NCBI GenBank assembly: GCA_025526995.1 | Contig: JAHLKG010000028.1 | Location: 124,001 to 188,000 of the forward strand | DNA length: 64,000 nucleotides | Reading direction: 5' to 3' | Origin: Powellomyces hirtus | Lineage: Eukaryota > Chytridiomycota > Chytridiomycetes > Spizellomycetales > Powellomycetaceae | In this document: positions 21,967-34,521 of the stretch, piece after piece | Layout of the letters: every line of letters starts with the position of its first letter | Position numbering within the stretch: position 1 is the first letter of the stretch | The notes under the pieces: model-generated | The model's database searches: none | What the model was told of the DNA's origin: nothing | Seen by the model: only the letters and a program-made list of their open reading frames with translations | Position numbers and translations under genes: made by a program

Positions 21967-24900
21967 TCACACATTGTCGTCATCCGCTATTGTCTCCACA
22001 ATCTTGTAGTCGCCGTGTACCTCTTTTTGCTCCTCCTTTGGTTTCGAGGCTTGACTAGTTTCTCCATTAGAGGCCCTCACCGTGTCTATAATAGCAACCC
22101 ATTCGGAAGCGTCCATGTCTGTCTCTGTTTGGAAATCCAGGGCTCCTTTCGGGTACGCGATTTTGAAGATCCCCTTGCCCTCTATCGTGGCGGACATGCC
22201 CGCGATGGGGAGAGCCAGGGTCTTTGACGGATCCTTGTCCTTGATCAGGATCAACAGCGACACGGGATGCGCTATGAGTGACACGTTGAATTTCCGCCAC
22301 TGCGAAGTGGTGATTGAACTCGCCCCGCGCACGTGTAGCACGGTTGTCTTGACGGACGCCGTAATGGGTTTGGCTGGCTTCCGGGGCTGTGTTCTGGAGC
22401 CAGAGCCCAAGTCTTTGCCAGAATTGTTGATGTTGTTGAGGGCACGCGCTACGGACCGCGTGTTGGTGGCGTTGCCCATCGATCCACTTTGTGACCCGTT
22501 CTTCAATCCGTATGTAGCGGGATCCTTCTTGAGCAGCAGCGCCCAGAGGAAGCGTCCAATCACTGCTGAATAGGTCACGACCACAGCGAACAGAATCACC
22601 ACGGTCCGTACGGTCCACAGCAAAAACATGGACGTAGACGACCCCATGTAGGATATCAGGAGCACGATGATCACGCAGAACAAGATGTTGTAGATGGCAA
22701 CCCCGATCGCCTTTGCTTCGTTGAATGCTGAATAGATGTTGCGCGTCGAGAACGCCAGGTAGCAGCATGCGCAGACCAAAGCGGCATTGTAGAGGAACAT
22801 CAACGTCGACAAAGCGAGCTGCCCTTTCGAATTGTTGGATTGGCATTCGTAGTAGCGGCGTTGATTGAGAATGTCCTGCCTCTCTATCGCTTGCAGCGGA
22901 AACGCGCTCCACCAGATGATTATCAGCAACTGATGTTTTTCAAATTCAGCAGCAAGTGGAAAACACTTTGTTACTTCTTCACCCGGAGGATGACATGCAG
23001 GCGGCGAAAAGCAATGAAGAAAAACGTACCAGCTCCCCAGCGATGATTGCACCAGAACCCAAAAGTAGTTTTTGGGTATTCAGCATCTGCCGGCCAGCGA
23101 TTCTGTTGTCAAAAATCCTAAGAGAGAGCATGATATCAGCTTATGGCCTGATCCCCGCTCTTAATGTTCTCTTTCCAAGACCGATCCGTTTTGCGCGAGT
23201 CTGTTCTTTGTCATGAATTTACCTGTAGAGCCGCACAAGCTTCACGAGAATACTTCCGACCACATTCCCAAACCCGACGGCCAGCAATGCAATCTGCGCA
23301 TTGCAACTCGTCTCTGTCGGCGTCTCAACGGAATCCACATAGATGCTGCCAAGACAAATCAGCATCCCCAGCGCCGCAATCGCCATGAATTCAGGCGACA
23401 CGGGTTTCAAAATTTGGTGCGTGCGGAAGATAAACAGAGTAGGGATCGAGACCGCCACCAGACCCGCCATCGCGGTCACAAGCGCAATGATGACCGCAGC
23501 GGCTGGCTTGCGGAATCCGACCACATCGTCCTTCAGCGTCACCATATCCTTGGGAGTATCCGTCCCGCCCCCGTAGAATGTAGGCTGTGTCCCGGCGACG
23601 AACCTGAGGGCCGAGCCGCCCGCGGTGGTGGCGATGTCCACCTGTGAGTCTCCAACCAAGTTCGAGATTCGGAAATTGGCGGTCGACACATCACCCTGGG
23701 GCGTGAACTAGGAGACCGCGCGATATCAAATGATTAGATGCACAGTGGGTGGGATCATGAAATACTCTACGTTCGAATCATTTCCTGCTCTTTACCGAAA
23801 TGGTCTGCTGCGCGCCCTCGAACGGCGGATAAGTGACAAAATCTGCTATGGTCAGATTGAGCCCTTTGAACAATGCATTGTTGACAATCGTTGCTGCCGG
23901 TGCCCCTTTTGTCATTTGGTTCTTGTACCCGTATGCAATCGCGTACAACGCATCATACTTTATCGATACATTCCAGAATCGGGAAAGGGGGCAAAGATCA
24001 GACACCGAGTAAAGGTAAAAAGCAAACAGTGCCTTTGGTTCTCACTCACGTGAGAAGCGCATCCTTCACAATCGCTCTGTTGGAACGGTGCGCTGCCATT
24101 GAAGGCCGAAAATCTCTCCTCAAACGACCGGGTATGATTCGAATATTCTCGCGGACTCGTCGTAAACAGACCCTGAAGATTGTCCACATCACCCGCCATG
24201 ATATTTTCGGCCGTCAAAACACTCGCCATCGCGTCGCCGCCAATGTACACAAACTCTGGGCCCAGCATCTCAGCCTCCTTCAACGCCCTCGTGACAATCA
24301 ACGTCTCGGTCACATCGGCGCACAGCAAGAAGACGATGCGGGCTCCCGTTTCCTGCAGCCGCTGGATCTTGGCTGCCACCCCGTCCTGGTCTTGCGTGCT
24401 GAACGAAAGCACGCTCGACAGTTTGATCCCGTAGGCAGCGCTCGACGATACGAGAATGTCAGCAATGCCTTGCGCGTACGAATCAGAGGACGCGAGCACG
24501 GCTGCGTTGCTCCACCCCATCGTGCGCACAAACTCGAGCATCACCAACCCTTGCGCGTTGTCGTCAGGCGTCACGCGGAAAAATGTAGGGAACTCGGTTT
24601 TGTCCGAGAGGGAGGGGGATGTGGACCATGCGGAACATTGAAAAATCTGATTTTACCAGCCGTCAGAACCTCAAAGCAGACAGATTGGACTTTTTATCTA
24701 GACTCACCCCGTGCGACGACAATGCGTACGCCAAGTATCTACTCATGCTCGAGTACTCTTCACCAATGACAGCATTGTATCCGAGATCCACAATCCTGTA
24801 AGCCTGCGCAATGACCTCTGCTAAAAAAAAAGAAAAGAAAATCCTCAGCGGCGTCAGTTACCAGAGCTCCAAGATCACATGCAATTTGCTCAGACGCTTT

Positions 24901-25262
24901 CATCTTTGTGCTACTTACAAGGCTTCCCCATGTCGTCAAACAGTTGGACGTCGATTTGCACGTTTTGGAGGAAGTCGGTGTCATTCTGCAAGTCATAGCA
25001 GAATGTGCAGAAACCGTGTTAGAAGTGCCAACATCAGAATTCACCGGCTTATCCGCATAAAAAAAGGTTGAGGAGCTTTCCGTTTCCTTATGAGATGCCA
25101 TACATTGATTTCCGATGCAGCGAGTTGGACGCCCTTGAAGGCTGTGTCGCGGAGGTACGGTTCGTCGCTCACGGGCAACACCACCGCAATCTTGAGAATG
25201 TTGCTGGCGACAACCGCCTGTGCAGCACACAGAACGGTTGCTGCGATACGGCTCCAGCGCAT
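21967..25262 (-). CDS. Class C (GABA-B-type) G-protein-coupled receptor with PH-like cytosolic tail
   Basis: This is a predicted plasma-membrane receptor. The start at 25262 gives a signal peptide (MRWSRIAATVLCAAQAVVAS) followed by a bilobed ligand-binding domain of the periplasmic-binding/ANF type: ILKIAVVLPV, DTAFKGVQLAASEIN, LFDDMGKP, AYRIVDLGYNAVIGE, GWSNAAVLASSDSYAQGI. The 7TM_3 bundle follows: AVIIALVTAMAGLVAVS, FMAIAALGMLICLGSIY, NAQIALLAVGFGNVVGS, LLGSGAIIAGELLIII, ALSTLMFLYNAALVCACC, NILFCVIIVLLISYMGS and TVVILFAVVVTYSAVIG. The C-terminal 100 residues (about 22330-22060) pattern as a PH-like domain: a seven-strand alternation ending in DASEWVAIIDTV with the expected helix Trp. At least nine exons with consensus sites were traced. 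The ligand is unknown. Confidence 0.85.
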
Positions 25263-26005
25263 CCTGTGCTAGTTTGCCCCGTGTGCGTGGTGGGTACTAT
25301 CTGTATCTGTGTCTCTGCCACTCTGTCCGTGTGCGTGGTGTGTCTGTTTATTCTGTTTTGTCTTGTTTTTGGGTGTGTGCATTAAAAAAAAATAGAGAAT
25401 GTGTACTCCAGCGGTGTTTTATATTCAAAAAACCGCGGAAGGGAAGAGCGCCCAGCTTCGAAGCTAAACTACAGTATAGTTCTCATGGCTAGTCGGGTCT
25501 CGAGCCCGCGGGGGTGGTGCACACAATGCCCACCGCTTGGTCCTCGCCCTCGCTCAATGTGCTCCATAAGCATGGTTTATTTTTACACTCTATCTGTGTC
25601 TGGGCATCGTCTGAGCCAAACACTTGTTTGGTTGAAAGCTTGTTCTGGGTGGCGGGCTTTCGTCTCAATACTTGCATACTTGGCATTCGAGCTCCGATCA
25701 GTGACGGGTGTTTTGTGGTTTCTTTGTCGTGAGATAAGGTATTTTGCGTCAACTGGCCGCGGAACCCTTATCGGGTCGTCAGTTAGAGCTCAAAACTCCG
25801 ATCTGATTACATCAGCAAACGCGTGAGGTGCCTTCCATCTGACGGGCTATGAGCGTATAGTGCTCTCGATAAGGATGAGTGACGGCATTGAAGGTATCTA
25901 CATATGTGCGATTTGAATAACTGTCGCTCATTTCATTGCAAATATAAAAAAAAATCACAGCTCCAGAAAATCTACATATTTCACTTTTTCCACCAAACAT
26001 TTTCC
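25263..26005. other. Intergenic, promoter side of the GPCR; nothing else recognised
   Basis: The DNA contains gtgtgt-rich sequence just upstream of the GPCR start and unremarkable short ORFs. A stem-like string gggtctcgagcccg near 25495 lacks the rest of a tRNA. Confidence 0.4.
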
Positions 26006-29000
26006 TCACATGATATTCGTCTGTCCACTCACAACGCTGTCCCGCCACGCAACCATGTCCTCCCATGGACCCCGTATATATACAACGCTTTCCCTGTTTC
26101 GTATTCGCAGTACGCCCTCCTTTTTGTTACCGGCCTTTTTGCCGTTGTTGTTGTTGGGCAATAGCGACGTTGATGATGATGATGTGATCGCCGATGTTGG
26201 CGGTACATCCAGTTCAGTCAGTTCAACGCAGCCCTCGTCTCCCGGTGTGATGCCAATACCCTGGATTAAATCGTGTTCCCCTTCCGTGCCAGGTTTGAGG
26301 CGACACCAGCAGAGAACGTCAGTGAAGAGGAAAAAGTGGAACGGTTTGCCGCCAATCCGCGCCAGGCGGAGCTTGGTGAGGGATTCGCTCTCGGCGTGCT
26401 TTTTCTTTGTGTCCTCGTGAGCCGGCGGGGATGAGACCGTGGAAGATGGACTTCCCGCTCCCGGTGCTGTGTGCGCAGCATTTGGGCCGTCCCCGCCTTT
26501 GTCTCCAAACCGTGTCTCGATGAGGTGGCCAATCACGCTTTGTTTGAACCGCTCCTTCTTACCCCCACATGCCTGGAGCGCATCAATGCGGGGATGTCCC
26601 GTTGCCGCCCCCACAAACTCGACGACTTTCAACACGCGGAGGACACCCTCACGCAAGAACCGGCGTCCAGGGCGGACATGTTTGAACATATCCACACCAC
26701 TCGACCACTGTTTTGGCCGAATCCGCAACAGCACATGCAATCCTCGCTCTCTCGCTTCCCACTCGCGTTTCTTCTCATTGCATTCGGCTACCCTCAGCCG
26801 AACTTGTTCCCTCGCCCGCTTCAGATCCGCGTAATCGACATGTTCCGGTGGCGTGCATTCGAACAGCTCATCCACGAGCAGCTTGTACCGTGGGAGGCGT
26901 TGCACGGGGAGGATTAGGAATGACTGGAGACTGTTTTGAGTGTGCCGTGGGTCTTGCTTGGCTTCTTGCACAAAGTCGCGGAACCGCTTGCCAAGGGCTT
27001 TTCGACCCCCGCCGGCGCCGAATTGCGGGCCGGAGGACGCGGCGGGTGCGGCGGATGCGGATGCCGCGGCTTGGGATTCGAGCTGTGAAACTAGACTGTT
27101 AGCAGAGTCGAAGTTGTTATAGTACGTCTAGATTTTCCAGGGACAATTTGTGAGATACATTGCACAGGTGAAACGCGGCGGGTCAGCGGAAAAGGCGACC
27201 CCCTACCGAATACATCCGAAGGAAAGGAGCACTAGCAAGGAAAACAGCTCCCATCGGCTGGTCGGGCTGGCCGCATCTGGCCTCTAGATCAGGCAGAAAA
27301 TGCCTAAAAAAAGGTGATAAAATATGTATCGCATGAGTAATCAACAAAGTAGTCCACAGGGGCATCATCATTATGCCTTACTCTGAATGAAACAGTAATA
27401 TGCTCTTCACATTAGCAAATATTGAGTTCAGCTCCTGAGCGTTCAGCAGTCCTCGTTCCTCAATTGGTTTGATGTACACCTCCATAAGCGCCTCCAGCTG
27501 CGCAACATAAGTTCGCTCGGTGCTTAAAATTTCTACCGCGACCTTGCCGCGGCGTTCCGGGTTATCTCTCTTCTTGCGGAGCCGTGCCGCATTCTTTCCC
27601 TCATCACTGACCGTGCCCAAATCCTCCACATCAGGCTGGTCCGCACCCGCACAGTCAAGAATGTCAACTTCGCTGCCGTTCATCGTCCGAGGGTCGAGAT
27701 CGTGCGCGTCCCGCAGGAAATTGAGGAGTTGTTTGAGGTGAATCCGGGCGGGTGTCTCGCGGTGCGGGTGGGGGGAGAGTGGTGCAGGTGCGGTCATGGG
27801 TGGTGCGTCTTTGTGGTTGGAGAAGAGGGAGAAACGCTGGCGGCGACGTGTTGAGGGCGCTTTGCCAGTGCGAGAGAGCTCCAGTGAAGATGTGCGTGGA
27901 CCATAGAGTGATTGCTGGGAGTTGTTTGAGAGCAGGAAGCTGTCGTATGGACCGTGCAGAAGAGGCATCGAGGCACGTTCTGTAAAGCGCGTACACATTC
28001 ATCAGTTTGACTTCGGATTGTGGATGACAACATTGCTAAACGTTACTTGTCTGTATACCTGGTCTCTTCCGCGTATTCTTAGATCTTCCCTTCAAGCCAA
28101 ACGGTCCTGCTGTCTCTTCTTTCATTTCCAGTGGACTCTGCACCGTCTGCTGCTGCAGCTCATCCAAGACTGCGGCAAACTGTTCCGTAACCTCGTTTGT
28201 TTTCTCTGCCACTTTCGCCGTTGCTGCCTCGTCGTTTTCGTCTGGCGGTGCGGGTTCCTCGGTGAAAATGTCCTGAATCGATGTTGGTCCTCCAAACAAT
28301 CCCTCACAGACTACAATTTCGGTTGGCTGGCCATCAGCTATAAACCCCGGTAAGCCGCGGATGCTTCCCCTGGGCGTCACAGATGTGGATGTTGTGGTGC
28401 CGTTAAGCTGGATCAGGAAGCTCCGGGTGCTTCGCCAAGTGCCACTCGGTGTTTTGACCTTGGTTGTCGGTGACGAGGGTCGTTGCTGCTGCTCCTGCTG
28501 TGGGAATGATGGCTGGTGTTGCTGCGCAGTAGAAAACATGTTCTCAAACCTCCGCAGATGCGCGGACGTCCAGCTTCCCCCCTGTTTCGAGGGGAGACTC
28601 TGAATTCTCTTTCGCATAGATCTCGGTGTGCCCTCCACACCAGCGTCCTCCGTAGGATGTTCTCCATCCTGTGGCTTGTGATCCTGAGGGTGCTGCACTG
28701 CCCCCCACTCATCTATACCCGTTTTATCGTCCTTCGAGGTATGTGAGGCACACAGTCCACCCGGGTGATCCTGCTGACGACTGAGCTCCATCGCCGCCAA
28801 TAAAGGCGCGGCCACGTTCATAAAAGAGTTGCTGAAGGGATTGCCGTGAATGTAGAGTGACCGGAGCGAGGATGCGAGAAGACCAATGGAGGAGGGGAGG
28901 ATGCGAAGTAGGTTGTGAGATAGGTCGAGTGTTGTTAGGCTGCTCATGCCTGAAAAGATTGAGGGGGCTGCAAGGGCAAATGACAGGGTAATGAGACAAC

Positions 29001-30516
29001 GAAATATCATTGTTAGGGTTGGGGGCTTCTTTTTCTTACCAAGATCGGCAATACGGTTTCTCCCCAAATCGCACACCTCAAGCTTCGCGCACTGCGAAAA
29101 CTCTATTGGCACGACTTCCAACCTGTTTTCTCTCGCGTATATTTCTCTCAGATCGGTCAGGGCCGCCAACTCCCCGGGGATTCTAGTAAGGAGGTTCTGA
29201 CTGACATCCAAGACCTGCAATTTGGGGACTGTAGCCGTGATTGCCGCAGGGATGGCGGTAATCCAGTTATTGACGATATGCAATTCGACAAGGGTAAGGA
29301 ATCTTGGAGCGGTGAGGGACGGGAAATGTGACAAGTTGCGGGACGACAGGTCGAGGTGCGGGTTGTCGGTGGAGAAGATGACGGTCTCGATGTTGAAGGG
29401 GGTAGTGTGGGTCGAATCGTCGTCGTCAGCTGACCCGGCAAGGTGGTCAACGTCGATTGGGAAGTTCTCGGCGACCGCTCCAGCGTGACTGACGGAGCGC
29501 CGCTGGGAGTATACGTGAGATCTGCGGCGGACCTGGGGCAGGCCAAGCATTGGGTATGGTGAGGCGGGACTAGCAGCTGGCGAGTCCAAATCTTCAAGCG
29601 TTGAGGTCTCGGTCGTGGAATTGCTAGGTATTTCGTTGATCGATGCTGTCCCCGCCGTGTCTTTCTCCATCTCTTTCTCTCTCTGCTTATCGGACTTCTT
29701 CCCCGGTTTCTCCACATTCGAGGAGGATGACCCACTTCTCCTCGGTCGCAGGAGTTTTCGCAACGAGGGCCGCTTTTTGCGCTCTGACTTAGGGGGCTTT
29801 CCGTCACATGCCGCTGAGTCCGGCAACAACCCAGGATTTGATGGTGGCACTGCATGAACTGTCAAATTTGATCGCGACGTTTCCGCTGCGGCCGCAAAGG
29901 ATGTTTCAAAGATGTCTCTGTTTTGTAGTGATGTGGCAGAGGTGGAGGGAAGGTGGGTGGTCGGAGTGCTTTGCATGGAGCTGTCAGCGGGTCTGGCGCC
30001 CGATTCGTCGCTGATGACTATATGGACGGGGGGTGGGTGATGTGCGGTGTGCTTGATTGGTGTAGCAGTTGTTGTGCCCTGCACAGAGTGCGCACCACAG
30101 CTGGTGCAAGCATCGGGTTGTTGGTGGTGTGATTCTCTGTGGTGGCGAGTCTCTGCAGCAGCATCCAGCGCTGAAGGGTGCTCTTTCTCGGTACTTTCTC
30201 TGTTGAAGAAGTCCGTGATATCAATTGAGCTGCTGGCGCCTAGCGAGTTCTGGGATGCAGAAGTTGTGAGAGGAGCCAACGACCGTGTCGCTTCCTTTCC
30301 GTTCGCGACATCATTCGACTCGGCCACAGACGTGGGTTTCGTTGATTCCGCCTTAGGAAGAGTTAATAGCAACTCATCAAACATAGCCGTCATATCCTCC
30401 AACTTGCTATCACGCTTAGCGCTTTTTGGTTTCGCGTGGTCTGGTATCGCTACGGCTGGTTCTGGAGCTACTGCTGTTGCTGAGACGGAAGATTCTTTGT
30501 ATGATGAGACTATCAT
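26006..30516 (-). CDS. LRR-containing Dbl-family RhoGEF (LRR-DH-PH)
   Basis: This protein is predicted to activate a Rho/Rac/Cdc42-type GTPase at the cortex. From the start at 30516, the first 380 residues are disordered Ser/Thr-rich with a basic cluster (KKRPSLRKLLRPRR). Leucine-rich repeats follow: LDLSSRNLSHFPSL, LVELHIVNNWITAIP, LQVLDVSQNLLTRIP, LREIYARENRLEVVP, LEVCDLGRNRIADL, LTTLDLSHNLLRILP. One is split by a 72-nt in-frame intron (29039-28968). After a linker, the intron at about 28065-27986 joins the Dbl-homology domain: AVEILSTERTYVAQLEALMEV, then KPIEERGLLNAQELN, and the signature SFLILPVQRLPRYKLLVDEL. A PH domain (FHFFLFTDVLCWCRL to WEDMVAWRDSV) precedes the stop at 26006. The LRR-DH pairing in one chain is uncommon. 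It is divergent from the UBXN11-like gene. Confidence 0.88.
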
Positions 30517-30841
30517 TGAAAGAGGGCTCGGCGCAGGGATGCCGTTGGTGTAGGTGAGGGATGGTCAGTTGTGTATGTTTTTATGAGTATGTATATATTT
30601 CTTCGCTCTTGTTGCCTGGTTGTGTTCAGCTGTACGGGCTGAGTTTTGTAATGTGAGTTTTTAGGTCTCAATGTCCGCTGCTTAGCTGAGGATTGACATC
30701 ATACAAGAGACGCGCTTTGGTTCGGCACGAGATAATCAGAATACTGTCAATTTTTGGACAAGCTTTGACAAGTGGATTGATCTGAGACTGGCGTCTACAG
30801 ACAGCAGAAGCACTTGTAGTATAAAGGCGTCAGCACAGCAA
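30517..30841. promoter_or_regulatory. Divergent promoter between LRR-RhoGEF and UBXN11-like gene
   Basis: About 325 bp separates the two start codons, so both genes must be driven from this stretch. No ORF is credible. I see no strong TATA or known operator motif. Confidence 0.5.
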
Positions 30842-33243
30842 ATGACCTCCCTCATTCCAGACGATGCGCTCCATGTTCCACACCTCCAACTCCCTATCGA
30901 ACCATCCGGGACGTGTCCGCCGCACCATCCGGGCTTTGTGGATCCTCGGAAGCGACGCATATCGCGGCCGCCCAACATGGAGGGTGGTGTCGGTCTTGGC
31001 AGTGGAACGCAAAGCGGGGCTTATAGATATTTCGAAACGGATGGGCTGAGATCATCGTTAGATGATGTGGAAGCACATCTGAAGAGCTGTAGCAGATCAT
31101 CATTGGAGGCCGAGGAGGAGAGACCGCGGTCAGCAGTACGCAGAGCTGCAGTCAGCCAATCTCTCACGCCCCTTTCATGGGATACATCATTGTCGACTGA
31201 TACACGTATGTGACACAGTGTGCTCTCAACATTCAATGCTTGCTCCTTCACTGTGCTCAATTCCGCCCAATTCCCATAGCGCACGCACCGGCAGCCCTGT
31301 CCAAACCCATTGTCCGCCGACTCGAACCACTCATGGCCAAGAAGCATGTGAACGGTCTCCCTTCCATTGGGGATTCCGGGATGGATCTTGTGACATCCAT
31401 GGCGGCGCGACTCAGCAAGCTTGAAGCTGAATTGAGACGGACAAAGGAGGATCTGCAGATCAAGGTTCGGTGGTGGGTTGTACTTGTTTTTTTTTTTGTT
31501 GGAATGTAGGCGGATATTTTTATCGGTCCCCAAGTTTGCAGCAGCTAACTCTCATCTTCTTTCTTGTCTTGGATGGGTTGACTCATGCAGGATGCAACGG
31601 TCGAGACCTTGGAAGCGGAACTTGCATGGGAACGCTCACGCAGAAAACAGGGCAAGAACAGTCAACAGGCAAGGTTCCGAGAGATTCAGTCCTCTAGGCC
31701 GTCCATTAACACACACCATCCATTCTCCACTCAATAGATAAGAGATTTAGAAGCCCGTTGTGAGGCCTTCCAGCTACAAATACAGGAAATGGAGACATTT
31801 CTGCACCGCAACAAAATGATCTGGAGGCGGGAAGCACCAGATGAAGTCAACAATAGACAAGAGTCTCGGAAGCAGCATGCTAATGCGCTCATTCCACCGG
31901 CCAGTAAATTGGGACCGCAGAGTTCCCGAACTGCACATCCGCCACCACTACCTCCGCAGCGGAACCCATTCCCGTATGACTTCCCACGGTTGATGGAATC
32001 GATTAAGGAATTGAATGAGGTCGCTGGGGAGGGCATTGCGGCTGTTGCGACAGACCAGCGTGGGATGCGACGATTGAAGGTAAGCTTCACAGTGCGAACC
32101 ATTTTCAAAACCGGCCAACAGCGGATCGATATATATATACTGAGGCATTGATCCTTCGAAGGCCCCAGATGCATTGCGTGTCACATTCTACCGCAACGGG
32201 TTCATGGTCGCGAGCGGGCCCTTCCGACCGTACACCGACCGTTCTGCTCAGCTGTTTATGCGAGACCTAATGGATGGATACTTTCCATACGAGCTGAAAC
32301 ACACATTCCCGGATGGTGGTAGGTGAAATCATAGCATCGCTCTATATGCCCCCGTTTGTGGCTGATATAAAAGGTAGTCCCGTTCCAAGTCCGAGATAGT
32401 CATGAAGAGTGGTTTGATACCAGCACCACATTGAACACTTTCAAGGCATTTGGCGGCACAGGTTGTTCAGTTATCAAAAACGCCGACGTAGATCGGAACT
32501 TGAATGACGCAGGGACGCCTACTGATGCAAGCGCTACTGACGACAGCGATGAGTCGGTCTCAGATGCGTCGGATAATGAGCAGGAACTTACCTGTATACC
32601 AGTGCAGCCTGGAGGAAGATGGGCGCCCGATGAATCGGTCGTAGGACCAGCAGAGGACCCGGCGTCAACACATGCTGATGCGACGCGGGTTCATACGCTG
32701 AAGACTCTTCCCACGGGTATGCTTGCACAGAGCAGCACTCACTCGAGCACATAGCGTAACTGTAGGGTACTTTTGCGTGTTAGCACAAAGCACAACAGGC
32801 TTCCTCTCCCGACTTCCCAAATGCATCATCCGCAACGGCAACATCCTTCCTATTCGGGCTCACATTGCCCATCTCCTCAACGGAGACAAAAACACCATCC
32901 CCGCCGCACCCTCCGGACCGTCCACAGTGGACATCACCGTCCCGTATCAAGAGTCCGCAGAAGAGACGACATCACCCGCCCGGATCACAACCCTCCGGAT
33001 TCATGCACCTGACGACGTGACCGATTTCCTTGTCCACGCTCGCGCGTCTCACACAATTTTGGCGGTAAAGACAGCTATGGCGGAGTGGGTCACGCGTCAA
33101 ATTGGCGATGGCGTGCAATGGGATTTGAGGACGGCTTTGCAGGGCGTGGGGGTGGTTTATAGTGATGCGATGACGCTACAGGTGAGACACTGATGAACTA
33201 TGGCCTATCTCTCCGTTTACTCATACAGCGTGCATTGTACTAA
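30842..33243 (+). CDS. UBXN11: UBXN11 (Socius)-like UBX-domain protein
   Basis: This is a p97/Cdc48-adaptor-type protein. The start 30842 gives a Ser-rich N-terminus. A coiled coil follows (DSGMDLVTSMAARLSKLEAE..., then RDLEARCEAFQLQIQEMETF). Next come DFPRLMESIKELNEVAGEG and a SEP-like domain: LRVTFYRNGFMVASGPFRPY, RDLMDGYFPYELKHTFPDG and VPFQVRDSH. LSRLPKCIIRNGNILPIR corresponds to the conserved UBXN11 LNRLPKFVI block. A degenerate UBX domain closes the protein, ending MTLQRALY and the stop at 33241-33243. Introns have consensus sites except one at 31669-31737, which appears to be GC-AG (donor gcaagg). UBXN11 is mainly known from animals with ciliated cells; in mammals it binds Rnd GTPases, so the adjacent RhoGEF is notable. 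Confidence 0.87.
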
Positions 33244-33752
33244 ATGTACGATCTTGTCTCAAAAGGAATGCGACCTGGTCGGTAATGCTAGAATGTACAT
33301 TCGGATACGAACCACATGAATGGATGTTGTATTTGGGTTAATTGAATATTCGCAATGAGAAATGGTCTTTCATGCTGCGTTCATGGCGCTTTTCGGGATG
33401 TGATTTGGTGTGATGTGCCATCGACTCGCGAGGCACCAGTTGAAGAAACCACGCAAGTATGCTAACCCCACCGCCTACCCACGTGCGAAAATAGACCAGC
33501 GCCGAAGTCGATACGAGATTCATATACTTAAAGAGAAAGAGCGGTCCATCATGTAAACGCCGAGGGGGCATGATATGATGTTTTCATGTGCAGCCGGAAA
33601 TTGAAAAAATGAAGGGCAAAAGTTACGGTTGCTTTCTCGCCCTGTTTTGCTCAATGCCAGACTATCCGTCAAACAGAATCACAACGCTTGTACTGTACGT
33701 TCATTCATTCTATAAATCCATCTACTTCGCAGCCACGTTTCATTCCCACCTA
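33244..33752. other. Intergenic, convergent 3' ends
   Basis: This stretch holds the 3' flanks of the UBXN11-like gene and of the small minus-strand gene. Nothing else is recognised. Confidence 0.4.
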
Positions 33753-34271
33753 CTATCCCTTCACTACACCTATCACCTTCTCCATCTCCCTCACCGAATG
33801 CTCCCGTGTCACATCCACCCCTCCCACCTCCCGTCCCCATACCACTCTTGCCTCCCGACACCCTTCCGTCATCACCACCACCACCGTCCGCGCACCCACA
33901 CACCTCTTCATCGGCCCCTCAACCACACCCACCAACTCTTCATCCAGCACTATCACATCCACTTGGCCCGCATCCCCCGCCAGTAGCGCGAGTTCCTCGA
34001 TCGTCGGTGAGACCGCACGTGCAGTGAGGTGGGCGTTGTTAAGAGACGGGGCGGCGAAAACGGTTTGCACTGCGGTATTGAGGTTGGGGGGAGTTGTAAT
34101 GCCGAGAATGAGATGAGAACCGTGGGAGCGGAGACTGCAGGCGAGAGGGAGGGTGGAGGGTGTGCCAGCGGATAGGAAGAGGGTGAGTTTGTTGTGGAGA
34201 GCGGGGGGTACTTGGTCGGCCGACATCTCGAGAGCGTTGTTTGCGGTTGGTGGACGGTGCAGGGGATTCAT
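33753..34271 (-). CDS. Small hypothetical protein, 172 residues, single exon
   Basis: The ORF runs from ATG 34271 to the stop at 33753 with no need for introns. The sequence patterns as an alpha/beta fold: KLTLFLSAGTPSTLPLAC, HLILGIT, VDVIVLDEELVGV and ARTVVVVMTEG are predicted strands, separated by helix-like stretches. This resembles a small nucleotide-binding or receiver-like fold, but I see no P-loop and cannot name a family. It has no signal peptide or membrane helix. It is divergent from YOS1, with starts 250 bp apart. The opposite frame is also open (33688-34116, plus), but it is Thr/Ser/Pro-biased and looks like the shadow. Confidence 0.5.
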   Translation of the reverse strand: MNPLHRPPTANNALEMSADQVPPALHNKLTLFLSAGTPSTLPLACSLRSHGSHLILGITTPPNLNTAVQTVFAAPSLNNAHLTARAVSPTIEELALLAGDAGQVDVIVLDEELVGVVEGPMKRCVGARTVVVVMTEGCREARVVWGREVGGVDVTREHSVREMEKVIGVVKG

Positions 34272-34521
34272 GCGTGTGGTTTAAATGCAGGTAGGGATGA
34301 ATGGACTGGATCGGAACTGAAGGGAACCAAAGTTCCAGAAAAAATAAAAGAAAACTTGGAGGAGGGCTCGAGGTGTGAAGTGGCTATGCAATTCATCTCC
34401 GCGCGCTGACTTCACACCTCAATTGACACTTTACACGTTTACCGTTTTCCTCATCCCTCACAATCCATTCCACTTCTCCGCAACGCACCCATACACATTC
34501 AAACAGCCGGTCATTCCCACC

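Noticed and set aside
25480..25515. The string gggtctcgagcccgcg resembles a tRNA T-arm.
   Set aside because: No acceptor, D-arm or anticodon arm can be placed around it on either strand.
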